Both the position numbers and the translations under genes were made by a program. This document shows positions 23,094 to 32,714 of a DNA stretch of 64,000 nt, one piece after another (the first letter of the stretch is position 1; each line of letters begins with the position of its first letter). The stretch comes from CAZGIF01 sp964526045. Lineage in GTDB: Bacteria > Patescibacteriota > Gracilibacteria > Absconditabacterales > Absconditicoccaceae. The stretch spans positions 62,001-126,000 of the forward strand of contig CAZGIF010000001.1 in NCBI GenBank assembly GCA_964526045.1, given 5' to 3'. The notes under the pieces were generated by a model. That model was not told the origin of the DNA. It saw only the letters and a program-made list of their open reading frames with translations, and did no database searches.

Positions 23094-23687
23094 ATGAGTA
23101 TAATTAGCGTAGATTTTGATGATACTATTTTGCAAACAATGCAAGCGATTTTGCAGATGCAAAATAATATCATATTTGGACGTGTTTTGTACAAACAAGA
23201 TCTACAAGATATATTTTTTTCAAAACTTGATGGAATGTCGCATACAAAAGCACAAGATTTAGAAATGCGAGACGCATTTATCCAATCAGATCTACATCTA
23301 CAAACTCCTATGTATCCACATGCACAACAGCAACTACAAGCATTGCAGGATGCTGGACATACATTACACATTGTAACATGAAGACATGAAAAACACAAAA
23401 AAGCGATACATACATACCTAGACACACATCTTCCATGAATTTTTACGGACGTACACGTATGCAATACATCATTACCACACGAAATTACCAAAAAAGAACG
23501 ATACGAAAGATTATGAGTTTCTTATATAATCGACGATAGTCGAAGACAAGTAACCTGAGCTGTTCAAAAACTATGAGTACAAGGTTTTATAATGGATCAA
23601 CCACGAAATCAGAGCTATGCCAACGATCTGCCATGAGCGCAAAGAGTACACTGACGACAGGATTCTGCCTTTGCTCAAATCTCCTAA
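23094..23687 (+). CDS. HAD-superfamily phosphatase, 5' nucleotidase-like
   Basis: About 197 residues. Motif I is VDFDDTIL near the N-terminus (catalytic Asp and general-acid Asp). Motif II is HIVTGRHEKHK, with Thr and TGA-encoded Gly. Motif IV is IIDDSRR (about 155-162). The short cap and late 'DD' resemble deoxyribonucleotidase-type HAD enzymes, which fits nucleotide salvage in a host-dependent cell. Substrate uncertain. Confidence 0.8.
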
Positions 23688-23719
23688 CATAGTTTTATTT
23701 CGTACTAAATAAGTATCAT

Positions 23720-23890
23720 ATGCAATATATAACAAAAAATATCTGACAACTTTGCAAGAGTAGACTTTTGTTTGTGATATGATGAGTAGTGTGTGCTTTG
23801 CTATTGAGTTGATGTTTACAGAAAACGTGAACAAATAATATAGGACCAACAACACCAGCAGCTACTACTACTGGAGCAAGTGCAAACTAA
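23720..23890 (+). CDS. Very small lipoprotein
   Basis: About 56 residues. The N-terminal signal ends in the lipobox LLSGC near residue 34, with TGA as the lipobox glycine. The mature part is a Thr/Ala/Gly-rich peptide of about 22 residues. No family recognised. Such short lipoproteins are easily missed because the TGA codons break the frame under the standard code. Confidence 0.6.
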
Positions 23891-23903
23891 ACATTCTATT
23901 TTC

Positions 23904-25046
23904 TTATATATGTGCTACTAATACTTCAATCTTATCGAGACTTTTCTGTCGATCAAACGTTTTGGGAGCAATACGGACTATTGAGTCAGATAAGATATCT
24001 TTTTGGAGGTATTGTTTAAGATCAGAGACTGCTTGTTGAATATCTGATGCTGATCAAGGAACGGTTCGCCTGATAGTTCACGATGCAACTTCTGGCAAAG
24101 AAGCGGTATGTGATATGATCAAAGGTACATCCAAACTACTTACCTCTGCAGCCACTAGCCCAAATCCATCTGACAATGAAGGCATGATTACCGCGTCTAC
24201 AGACGCAACTTTATGAATAAGATCTTTGCGAAGCATTCCATTGAATTGGATCAAACGATCATGTACTCATATCGCAGCTATTTTTTGTTTAATTTCATTG
24301 TCTCTTTTGGCAGGAATTACATTTAGCAAAATGACAACGTCTGTATGTTGTTCCAAAATAGCGGGAATTGCTTGTATCAAAAAATCAAGTCATTTGGATT
24401 TTCCACTATGACCAAAATACATCAAAACAAATTTATCTTGAAATCAATAAATATTTTTCATTTGTTGTACACGGCTTGTATCTAGCTCAGAACGAGACCA
24501 ATCTTCATGATTCACTCAATTGTAAATCAAATGTAAACGATCATCTTGTACTCCTATCACTGTTCTCATCGCATTGTAAGTATACAAAGAGACGCAATGA
24601 TATGCATCAAAACCAGACGATAACAAAAATTTTTCTGACCGCTGTCGAAGTTTTCATCTAATGGGTCATTTATAACGAGTCCATAACGCACCAAATATCT
24701 CATGTACTGTAATAATCGTTGTTTTGTTAAAGAGAAATCACAAAAGACGAGCAGGCAAAGCTGCAGTATATGTTGAGGTATATATTTTTGTAATAGTTTT
24801 GTCTGATCTCAACAAAGACATTCATTTGAGTAATCAAAATCGCATAAAATTTATTCTTGTGGATCACACCCTGTAAATCGTATATCACGTATGTGTTTCT
24901 GTTTGTGGCAAACGATCATTGAAACGAGTTGTAACTATGCTAATGCGATATCAGCGTGCCACCAGTCAGTTTACAATATTTTCAAAAACAGTTTCAACTC
25001 ATCATAAATGAGGGGTAAAGTATTCTAATAAGAACAGAATATGCAT
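23904..25046 (-). CDS. GT4-type (GT-B fold) glycosyltransferase
   Basis: About 380 residues. The N-terminus ILFLLEYFTPHLGGVETV is the typical start of group-1 glycosyltransferases (both glycines are TGA). Later come YTAALPARL, FVLMYFGHSGKSKG, and the nucleotide-sugar site SVDAVIMPSLSDGFGLVAAEVSS, the E-x7-E-like region. Acts in the cytoplasm on surface glycans or glycolipids; donor and acceptor not predictable. It ends opposite the small lipoprotein with a 13-base gap. Confidence 0.9.
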
Positions 25047-25121
25047 AGAGTATGAGCAAAAACAAAACTATTTTTTGAAGATCTATAGTAAATGTAGAGT
25101 TTTACTCTATTTTTTCAATAT

Positions 25122-25152
25122 AAAAAAAACAGAAGTCTCTGCAGAGACTTCT
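25122..25152 (-). terminator. Strong minus-strand terminator with perfect palindrome stem
   Basis: AGAAGTCTCTGCAGAGACTTCT (split here as AGAAGTCTCTG and CAGAGACTTCT) is a perfect 22-base palindrome at 25131-25152, followed on the minus strand by eight T. It lies downstream, in the minus direction, of the 1.7-kb non-coding region and upstream of the glycosyltransferase start, so it would end a transcript crossing that region. A second small hairpin TAGAGT/ACTCTA with a plus-strand T-run is at 25095-25115. Confidence 0.8.
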
Positions 25153-26492
25153 TTCATGTGATCAACATGGTTTTTGTATAGAATACTATACACTAGGAAA
25201 ATGGTTTTTTATAATACAATATATATTTTTTTTGGTAATATATCTTTATAGAACATCTTTTGTTATACCAACATATAATTTTGTGATGTTTTGTAGATAA
25301 AATATATGTGCTTTTATATACGTTTTCTTATAAAGTTTCTCTTACAAGATAATATATATTGTTAGCAGATATGATTTTGATAATATAGATTATAGTATTA
25401 CTATAATCAAAGTAGTAGTATCATATTTTGTATGATGTTTGTACTTTTTTTTATTATCAATTTTTTTATCTTTTTCTATAAAAATAATTGCTTATTGTAT
25501 GGTATATGTTATATAATTTATTTGTGCTACATACGTTAATATATAGACATATAAATATATAGTACTATTTCATACAAATTATTATTATATTTTTGTGTAT
25601 ACAGTAATATATAGTTTCTAGTTATATAATACTTTTGTTTGATATGGTAATATCTGTATATACATTTTGGTATAATAATTGCAGTATTACGTATAAATAC
25701 AATTTTTTTTGTAGTATATATTGATAGTATATTGTCTTGAAGTATTATTGTTATAATACGCGCTATATATTTACAATAATAGAATATTCCTTATAACGAA
25801 TATTTTTTTATTTTTGTTCTATTAATTATTTGTAAATATATATGCAGACTTTTACAAAAAAGTTTGTTTATATATTGTAATTATAAAGACCATCTTCCTA
25901 TAAAAATACATATTGATGCAACATATACTTTTATAAGAATATAATCAAAGTAAGAAGGAGGAATCCCTGTAAAATCCATAACCACACAGCAGAGGTACCA
26001 ACGTAACACCACTATGTATAACTTATAAGGTACCAGTTTATAAGTTCGTCACAGATCCTATATAAATCAATCACATGCTGGTTCACGTAACTTGAACTTA
26101 TCCGCAATAAAAGAACATATTCCTCACGTGATATAAGCATAAATGTACATACAATATAATATTATACGAAGCCATCTGGTGAACGGCTACACTGTCGCGA
26201 CAACAGTACATATTTTTTTCTTATATCTCGATAAACAATATAGCATCTTATTACGCAAGCATTTATATAGATACAAAGCTTTGTAGGACATTTTTTTTGC
26301 AAAGCATATACAACACACATAATCACCGTTTTTGATACAATACTATATACACGTGTTTTTTTTCATATATATACACCGATAATGCATATATATTACTTCC
26401 AAACAGTTTGTCTATAGTGAATCTCCAACATGATCATACACGTCACATACACCAATAGCGTACAAACATTCTACAAATAATTGGGAAACCTC

Positions 26493-26537
26493 CTTCCCAT
26501 ATGATTACATACGATGTGCATGTTATCACATGGGAAG
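26493..26537. other. Long imperfect hairpin in the non-coding region
   Basis: CTTCCCAT pairs with ATGGGAAG, and the stem continues inward with a mismatch and a bulge (TGAT/ATCA and ACAT/ATGT) to a 9-base loop. The TTCCC arm can instead pair with GGGAA at 26483-26487 around a loop ACCTCC (GGAGGT on the minus strand), so two mutually exclusive hairpins are possible. Confidence 0.55.
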
Positions 26538-26620
26538 AAGATATATTTTGATATGAAAGACCGATTGTATACCTTATTTCTGACTAGCTTGTTTTGGCTA
26601 TGTCGCTTGTGTCTGATACA

Positions 26621-26650
26621 AGTATATACAAAACAAATATTGTTGTCAAA
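26621..26650 (-). promoter_or_regulatory. Second promoter-like sequence in the non-coding region
   Basis: On the minus strand TTGACA (26650-26645) is followed after 18 bases by TATACT (26626-26621). It lies about 140 bases downstream of the stronger promoter at 26769-26796, so two tandem start sites are possible. Confidence 0.45.
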
Positions 26651-26768
26651 TTTTTTTACACTTTTTTTGATACATTTTTTATAGCTTTAGTTTTTGTTAT
26701 CTTATGTTGTTGAGTGCTGACACATACTCCCACCACAGAAGACATATGTCTTGCTCATCAACAACATC

Positions 26769-26796
26769 ATTATAGTCAGGATATCTTTTTTGTCAA
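26769..26796 (-). promoter_or_regulatory. Consensus sigma-70 promoter facing the non-coding region
   Basis: On the minus strand TTGACA (26796-26791), 16 bases, then TATAAT (26774-26769): both hexamers are perfect. Predicted start near 26762, at the first base pairs of the GTTGTTGA/TCAACAAC hairpin. It lies 71 bases past the stop of the CHU_C-domain gene and points away from any gene for 1.7 kb. Confidence 0.65.
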
Positions 26797-26866
26797 ATTT
26801 TAGAGCGACTTTTTTATACTTTTTTTCATAGTGCAGTTTTCAACTAGTCTTTGGATAATAATTACA

Positions 26867-28171
26867 TTAATCTCTCAGTATACTAACTCGTCATTTTTGT
26901 GCATCACCATTTGCATCAATCCACTGTATATAATACGTACCAGCTGGTAATTTGGCTCAATCTCGCTCTTTGTTGTTGATATCTGTAGCGAACACTTTTG
27001 ATCACTGTCTATTGTATGCGGTGAAGTCCAGTTGATTTCAACATGCATCCGGAACAAAAAACGTATCATTGAACCCATCACCATTTGGGGTAAAGACGTT
27101 TGAGACGACTGTCATATCTTGACCTATTGTGATAACAAAATCATACGCAGCTTTACAACCATTTTCATCAATCACATACACCAAAAGATTACCTGACTGA
27201 ATTTTGTCGTCTGGCGATAGCTTTTGTCAGTTTTGCTCTAAGTAGATAGTTTGTGTATCGTTTTGGATGAATTCCAAAAACTGCGATGCAGTCTGTACTT
27301 TACACGGTTGTGGATAGCTAACATTGATACGATTGAGAAAATCAACAAATGGGTTTGATACAATATCTTCTTGGTCTAAGACTGGAGATGGAGATTCTTG
27401 TACAAACACACTTTGAGACACCTCACATGATCCAACTGTATATACAAAAGTCAGCTCTTCACCATATGGCGTAGCAAGTCTATAGATATCCGCAGCATCA
27501 CCAATCACATTACCATCTGCGTCAAATCGTTGAAACTTTCAGAGTCAACTTGTATCTGATACGCTAGCTTGTACTTGTATTTGACAGTTTTCTTCAACAG
27601 TTTGAGTTATATTAGTGATCGTTGGTTGTGGAACAACATCTACAACAAAAGACGTTGTATGTTCACATCTTGTGTAATTTATAAGATACTGTCCAACTGG
27701 TAAATTCTCCAGATCTCGTTCTGGTAATGGGTTACCGTTGATTATAATATCATATCAATCTTGTGTAGGCAAAGACAACACGTCTCATTTGCATATCACT
27801 TGAGGTATGAGATTGGAATCTAGTTGATAGTTGAGAGTGTTGAGAGAAAAAAGACCATCCTCATATGTTCATATATAACTAGCATTATCAGTTATAGTAG
27901 CTTGTAATTGTTTTCACGTATTGAGATATTCTGAATGTCCATAGTCATATTGTTTGTATATAAATCATTCTGGACCAGTATCAATATTTGCTTTAAATCA
28001 AGTAACAACAAACGCATTACAGTTACTATCATATCACACATCAGTCAAAAGATGAAACGAATCACTTTTTGGGATACGAACAACCTCACTATATGAGTCA
28101 AATCAAAGTAATTCATATACAATACAATCTCAATTTTGAAGATCATAATGACCAAAAACAAATATTACGTG
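26867..28171 (-). CDS. Secreted protein, C-terminal part with gliding-type (CHU_C) domain
   Basis: Open frame of 435 codons without its own plausible start; it continues the upstream frame after an apparent frameshift. Contents include VFGHYDLQNGDCIVYEL, repeated immunoglobulin-like or SprB-like segments with paired Cys, and a C-terminal 85-residue domain starting SNVFTPNGDGFNDTFFVP and ending PAGTYYIQWIDANGD plus VSILRD. That is the CHU_C / gliding-motility C-terminal pattern, used in Bacteroidota as a type IX secretion signal. No type IX genes are visible here. Role as a surface adhesin is inferred from the domain. Confidence 0.75.
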
Positions 28172-29009
28172 TTACTCAATCTATGATGCAGGATTTTATC
28201 AGTGGTTGGTAATCATCTGATCTAGCTTCTACTCATATACTATGCAAATATGCTTGTCTTGTAACAATAGGTATATTTGAAGATGTAAACTGATTTACTC
28301 TATGTTTATAATAACCAATATAAGTATTATTTCACTCATACTTCAAATATGCTATATCTTTTTTATCTCAGTCTCGTTCAAAAGGAACTCACGTATATAT
28401 TTTTTCATCGGTAGTAGCAATAATAGAGTCAGTAGCAAAATCATATATTCATGAGGTAGATATTACTCATTGTTCAGACTGGAGCCTATTCACAAAAACA
28501 ACTCTTTTTGATATTGGATTAAATACTGTTATACTATTTCTATCAGACATTTCCAAAGAATCAATAGCACTATATCAATTCTCATTATATGCATAGATAT
28601 TCTTTGTAGTAAATGTATACAAAATCTCATCCTCAACTTGAAAATTATTTGTATTGTAATAAAACTCTTCTGATCACAAAGCCAAAGAATCATACGAAAC
28701 TAGATCCCCATTTGGCATTTGTTTCAATGTATACCGTGTTGAGCTTGGAGCAATTTTTAGTACATGAAGCAAAGAATCTTTCAAATAAATATCTCATGGA
28801 TACATATCACCTGGAAAAACATATTTCTCTTCCAAGGTCTGTGCATTCGCAACTCACCCCAAACTCAAAACAAAAACACCAGTCAGCAATGCTTTTTGAT
28901 AATATTTTTTCAAAAAAAATGAATCTGACAGAGTTGACGCACGGCTAGTATCTGTAGGTGCATCTACAGTAGGTAGATATTGTGTTTGTGGGGTAATATT
29001 ATTTGACAT
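28089..29009 (-). CDS. Secreted protein, N-terminal part of the CHU_C-domain gene
   Basis: Frame of 306 residues from an ATG at 29009 to a TAG at 28089, overlapping the C-terminal frame by 83 bases. A polar N-terminus of about 35 residues leads into a hydrophobic signal segment (ALLTGVFVLSLGWV-like, with TGA as glycine), then a beta-rich region with repeats of the type YSAIDSLEMSDRNSI and VFNPISKRVVFVN, suggesting a propeller or WD-like domain. The two frames together would give one protein of about 710 residues. The switch most simply occurs near 28150-28170 (AAATATT / AAAAAC), where a single-base indel would restore the frame. Confidence 0.7.
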
Positions 29010-29258
29010 ATATAAATTGTATACAAATAAATAGATACTTTGTATCTACAGAAACAACAAAAGAATGCAAGACTTACTATTGACATTCTACTTTTGATCA
29101 CAATATTTAATGGGAAAGAACCTTATATAAAAGAGATACCAGAGTTCCAATATATGATCCAAGTTTGTAGTGCGAAAAAATGTGTTTTAGACTTGTAGTT
29201 TTGGAAAAAAGCATTACAAGGAAGAAAATTCATTGTTTTATATTGTTATCATGTGTAG

Positions 29259-29486
29259 ATGAGAAAGTGAAGTGATTGAGATGGAGGGAAAAACTCTTTT
29301 GAAAAAAGAATACCTATACATATAACGATTGATTCTCGTACAAAAGTAGGCGAAGAAGTATCTTGAAAATTGAAAGAAAATATAGATCCTGAGCCAAAAC
29401 TTGCGCCTCATATGAAACTGTTGGCAAAAGTAGCTGAATATATAACAAGAAAATGTTTTGAAAGAGTAGAAAAACGAACAAAATAA
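29259..29486 (+). CDS. Small basic hypothetical protein
   Basis: About 75 residues, rich in Lys, Glu and TGA-encoded Gly near the N-terminus (MRKGSDGDGG). Contains KLAPHMKLLAKVAEYITRK, an amphipathic helix. No family recognised. The 249 bases before it hold no gene. Confidence 0.55.
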
Positions 29487-29592
29487 GCTTCTCTTTTACC
29501 ACAAACACATTTCTACTTGCATTTTTTGCAAAAAGTGATATACAATTTTATAGATTAAATTGTGGCAGCATTTTATTCATTAAAAAACACAT

Positions 29593-29955
29593 ATGAGTAA
29601 TTGAAGTGAGAGTTCTAGAAAATCATATCTTGATGCTGGGACAGCTAAAGACGTTTATTTAGTGAAACTAAAAGATTGAACAACAATAGCTATTGATGGT
29701 CTCTCAGTATATAACAAATTTTTGGAAAAATATGGTCAACACGTATGTAAACAGACTACTCTTCAACTCGCATGAAGTCTCTATATATGATTATCTCCAA
29801 ATGAATGATTACCAGAACCAGCTGTTGTGTATACAGACAAGTATGATAAAAATCCAGATATAAATAATAAAAAACTAAAACCCATACACATAACAAAACT
29901 TGAACAATTTGCTGCTTGGTTAAACATTATTCTTCTCAATATTGTTGAGAGTTAA
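29593..29955 (+). CDS. Hypothetical protein
   Basis: About 120 residues, soluble, with six TGA glycines. The middle shows VYLVKLKDGTTIAIDGLSVY, a beta hairpin-like segment, and GLPEPAVVYTDKY. No family recognised. It precedes the kinase-like gene on the same strand by 52 bases. Confidence 0.6.
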
Positions 29956-30007
29956 AGTACGTTATGTTTTTCTTATAATATTTTTTGACTTACAATTATA
30001 ATTACAA

Positions 30008-31249
30008 ATGTGAAAGCTAGTTAGAATAGAAACAAATATTATTCCGCAACAAGAAAAACAAATAAGAGAGACACAGAACGTAAGTAACGAATTAATATCT
30101 CAGCAACTAAGATTATCAAAGAACATTGATAAAGTAAAAAACAGAATATTAAAAGTAATAGAAATTATATGAAAAAAACAAACTCATATTAATGCAAGTA
30201 AACTTCTCTATAAAAAACGAAAACTATCAAATGCAATAGTCAATTTAGATGAGTCTATAAAAAAACTGGACACAGAGTTAATAAAACTTGAATCCATTAT
30301 TATTGATATAGATAAAAACCCATGAGGTTTTTATACTATTGCTGTATTAAAAGAATTAGCAGAATCTATTAGTACAATATTATTAGTCGCTGAAGATTTT
30401 AGAGCAAACATCATGAGTGGGCGTTGAAACATGCTACATGGTACAATAGAACAAACACAAACCTGAATTTGACAGATATTTTTATCACTTGAAAAAACCG
30501 AAAGGTATATTTGACCTATTCATAAGAAGATTGCACGATGGATCAATAGATTTGTTAATACTCAAATTATTTCTATGGATAGTTCTTTTCACCCAACATT
30601 TATCACACCAGAAATAATTTATTTATCAAGTATTCGTACACTCAAAGAATATAAACCAAATAACGTTCATATATCATATTCATCATATTGTAAAGAAAGG
30701 TTAGATTGAGATTTTGAATTACTTCAAAGTACATTCTTGTGAATAATATACAGACTGTATGCGGCATCTTTATGAAATAATCAAAAATCTCATCACATTG
30801 ATTTTTGATCGATATTTGATACAACAACCTGACATGTTGTAATCCAAATAAGTCATAATATTTGAGTGAAATGGGAAGAAGCAAAACATCTTACAAAAAA
30901 AGATGTTCAAATTGCACTTCATAAACCTATTAAAAAATATTCTGACAGTCATGATATAGAAATTATTATACAGAAATTATGATGAACAATATATGAAACA
31001 AAAAAAGATTGAGCAAACTCCATACAAAATAAATGACGAACTACTCTTTCCATTTCACTACCAAGAGTCTTACCGAAAATTTATGTTCAAGCCAAAGATG
31101 CATACAGAAAATTATGAATTATTCCCGAAGATGAAACACTACATCAAACCAATGATGCAAACGGGAATTTAGATAAACTGCTCAACAAACTAAGAGAATA
31201 CCAGGCAAAATTACAGAGTTTAATTAAAAACAATCAAAACAAAGAATAA
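30008..31249 (+). CDS. Coiled-coil protein with degenerate histidine-kinase-like ATPase domain
   Basis: About 413 residues. The N-terminal 130 residues are a Lys/Glu-rich coiled coil. A helical region follows that includes LLVAEDFRANIMSGRGNMLHG (a degenerate dimerisation-helix-like stretch). The C-terminal 180 residues resemble a GHKL ATPase: DGDFELLQSTFLGIIYRLY in the N-box position, HVVIQISHNIGVKW as a strand, then IIIQKLGGTIYE, KGRTTLSISLP at the end, like the G2-box and final strand of sensor kinases. No clear N-box Asn or DxGxG motif is seen, so activity is doubtful. No response regulator is nearby. Starts Met-Gly (ATG TGA). Confidence 0.6.
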
Positions 31250-31336
31250 TACGTTGCATCTAGATAAGACTTTCTATATACTAAAAACTTAATATTGTAA
31301 AAAAAACAATAAACTAAAAAAAAATATAAAACAAAC

Positions 31337-31367
31337 AGCTATACAATACATATAGTTATTTTTTTTT
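31337..31367 (+). terminator. Terminator after the kinase-like gene
   Basis: AGCTATA and TATAGTT pair (one G-T) around a short loop, followed by ATT and a run of T. Confidence 0.6.
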
Positions 31368-31557
31368 CACAAAATATTAACAAAAGGAAAATAAACATAT
31401 TCTCAGTTTTAAAGAATGTGTTTTTTTCTTTTGAGTAAAGACTATTCTGCAATAATAGCTACAAAAATAAGTCAATATATCAGGTGATATACTTTCTTGG
31501 TTAAGCAAAAATATATCAGTATATTTTATAGTATAAACTATATGTTTCAAAAAAGAC

Positions 31558-31585
31558 TTGACATAGTTATATAAAAACATATACA
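31558..31585 (+). promoter_or_regulatory. Promoter of the two-gene orphan unit
   Basis: TTGACA at 31558-31563, 16 bases, TATACA at 31580-31585. It is 74 bases upstream of the 310-residue protein gene. Confidence 0.55.
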
Positions 31586-31658
31586 AATATTAGTAATCAA
31601 GTAGTTCAATAAAGCAAATATACCAAAACATGCCTTTATATCATTACATAACTATATC

Positions 31659-32591
31659 ATGCCAACAAATTCAACAAATCCACTATCATTGTACAGCATT
31701 ACAACTGCAAATCCAACACAACGTATAACTCCCTATGCACCACAAAAAACTGAAGAATTGAAAAAAACACTAGAAGATGCATATGAAGCATATAAAGATT
31801 TTGGATGAAATAACGACCTTAGTTATGCTGAGACAATGAAAAGTTACAACAATTCAAAAATGGAAAAAGCAGCTAAAAAGTTCGCTATGTGGGCAGCGGG
31901 AATTCTTATTGCTTCATGAATAACCTATTGAACAGTAAAAGCTGTAGAAGCTGGGGTATTTGATACAAAAACTGAACAACATGTACCAATTCAAGCACTT
32001 TCTGAAACAACACAACCAAAAACAACAGCTATCGCAACTCCAACAGATACACTAGGTACTCAAGAAAATCCAGAGCTTGAAGCAGCAACAAGCGCACTAG
32101 AAAAAGCATACAAACATAGTGTAGGAAATCGACCAAATCCGGAAATAGCTGCAGAGAAATTCAAAGAAGCAATGGCAAATTTTATCAATGCAGGATGAAA
32201 TGACCAAACATTAGATTGAACATACCCTGCTCTAACTGCAAAAGTTAGTCAAGCAGTAGCTGAAGCAAAAGCGAAAACAACTACAGAAGAAATAAAAACA
32301 GAAAAAACAGCTGTTGTAGCTTCAACTTGAGGTAAAAAAGAAAATACTGAAACAGTTGAAAATGCAGATCCCTTTGCTGATTACGAAGGATCCATAACAC
32401 AAGAAGATGTTGATGCTAATAGAGAAAGAATGATGAAAGAACGAAAAGTTAGAGCAAAAAGTATGATATTAAAATGAATTACAGATGAAGCTATCTTAAA
32501 TACAGATCCATTAGCAAAAAAAGAAGCATTGACTAAAATAAGAAAAGAGCTTGGTGTTGATGCTAACTGAAAAAAAATTGAAAAAAACTAA
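31659..32591 (+). CDS. Single-pass membrane protein, Ala/Thr/Glu-rich
   Basis: About 310 residues. A polar N-terminus of about 75 residues is followed by one helix (FAMWAAGILIASGITYG, about 76-95), then a Glu/Ala/Thr-rich, largely helical extracytoplasmic or cytosolic region to the end, with TGA glycines. No family recognised. It has its own promoter and terminator and precedes the 962-residue orphan, with which it shares composition and may act. Confidence 0.7.
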
Positions 32592-32620
32592 ATAAATAAT
32601 GAAAACTAAATTTTCTGTAA

Positions 32621-32655
32621 AATATCTCAACTAAACTGTTGAGGTATTTTTTTGC
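32621..32655 (+). terminator. Terminator after the 310-residue protein
   Basis: AATATCTCAAC-TAAACT-GTTGAGGTATT stem with one G-T pair, then a T-run. Confidence 0.8.
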
Positions 32656-32714
32656 AAAAAAACGAAATAAAGAGTATAAGTATATATAATCTTTATATTC
32701 TTGTTTTCTAAACC

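Larger units (their letters stand above)
25156..26762 (-). ncRNA. Candidate long structured non-coding RNA (~1.6 kb)
   Basis: No convincing gene on either strand, even with TGA as sense. The minus strand carries a consensus promoter just upstream and a strong terminator at the far end. In between are separated, conspicuous hairpins: GTTGTTGA/TCAACAAC (26706-26765) enclosing AAGACATATGTCTT; CTTCCCAT...ATGGGAAG with extended pairing (26493-26537); TACAAAGCTTTGTA (26272-26285); ACTGT/ACAGT (26191-26207); AGCC/GGCT (26170-26188); GTTCA/TGAAC (26081-26097); AACTTATAA/TTATAAGTT (26020-26046). The part from 25160 to 25930 is extremely AT-rich. Alternatives: several small RNAs, a decayed gene region, or a replication-related region. 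Confidence 0.45.
31250..31658. other. 409-base intergenic region: terminator and promoter
   Basis: AT-rich. Holds a terminator hairpin at 31337-31367 and a promoter-like sequence at 31558-31585. The minus strand has a 69-codon open frame (31377-31586) with no supporting features. Nothing else is seen. Confidence 0.6.

Noticed and set aside
22973..23491. 172-codon minus-strand frame, Cys-rich
   Set aside because: Antisense to the HAD phosphatase, which has all its catalytic motifs.
25940..25990. GGGATTCCTCCTT on the minus strand, like the 16S rRNA 3' end
   Set aside because: None of the universal 16S segments is present upstream, so it is not an rRNA gene or recognisable remnant.
26097..26107. 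TTATCCGCA, a DnaA-box-like sequence
   Set aside because: A single copy with no cluster of boxes and no dnaA or dnaN nearby; not enough for an origin.
26200..26480. Short minus-strand frame after a GGAGGT
   Set aside because: About 67 codons beginning near 26465; spacing to GGAGGT is too long and composition looks random. Noted in case the region is coding.
31377..31586. 69-codon minus-strand frame in an intergenic region
   Set aside because: No TGA glycines, no start context, no family, and a promoter lies across it in the other direction.
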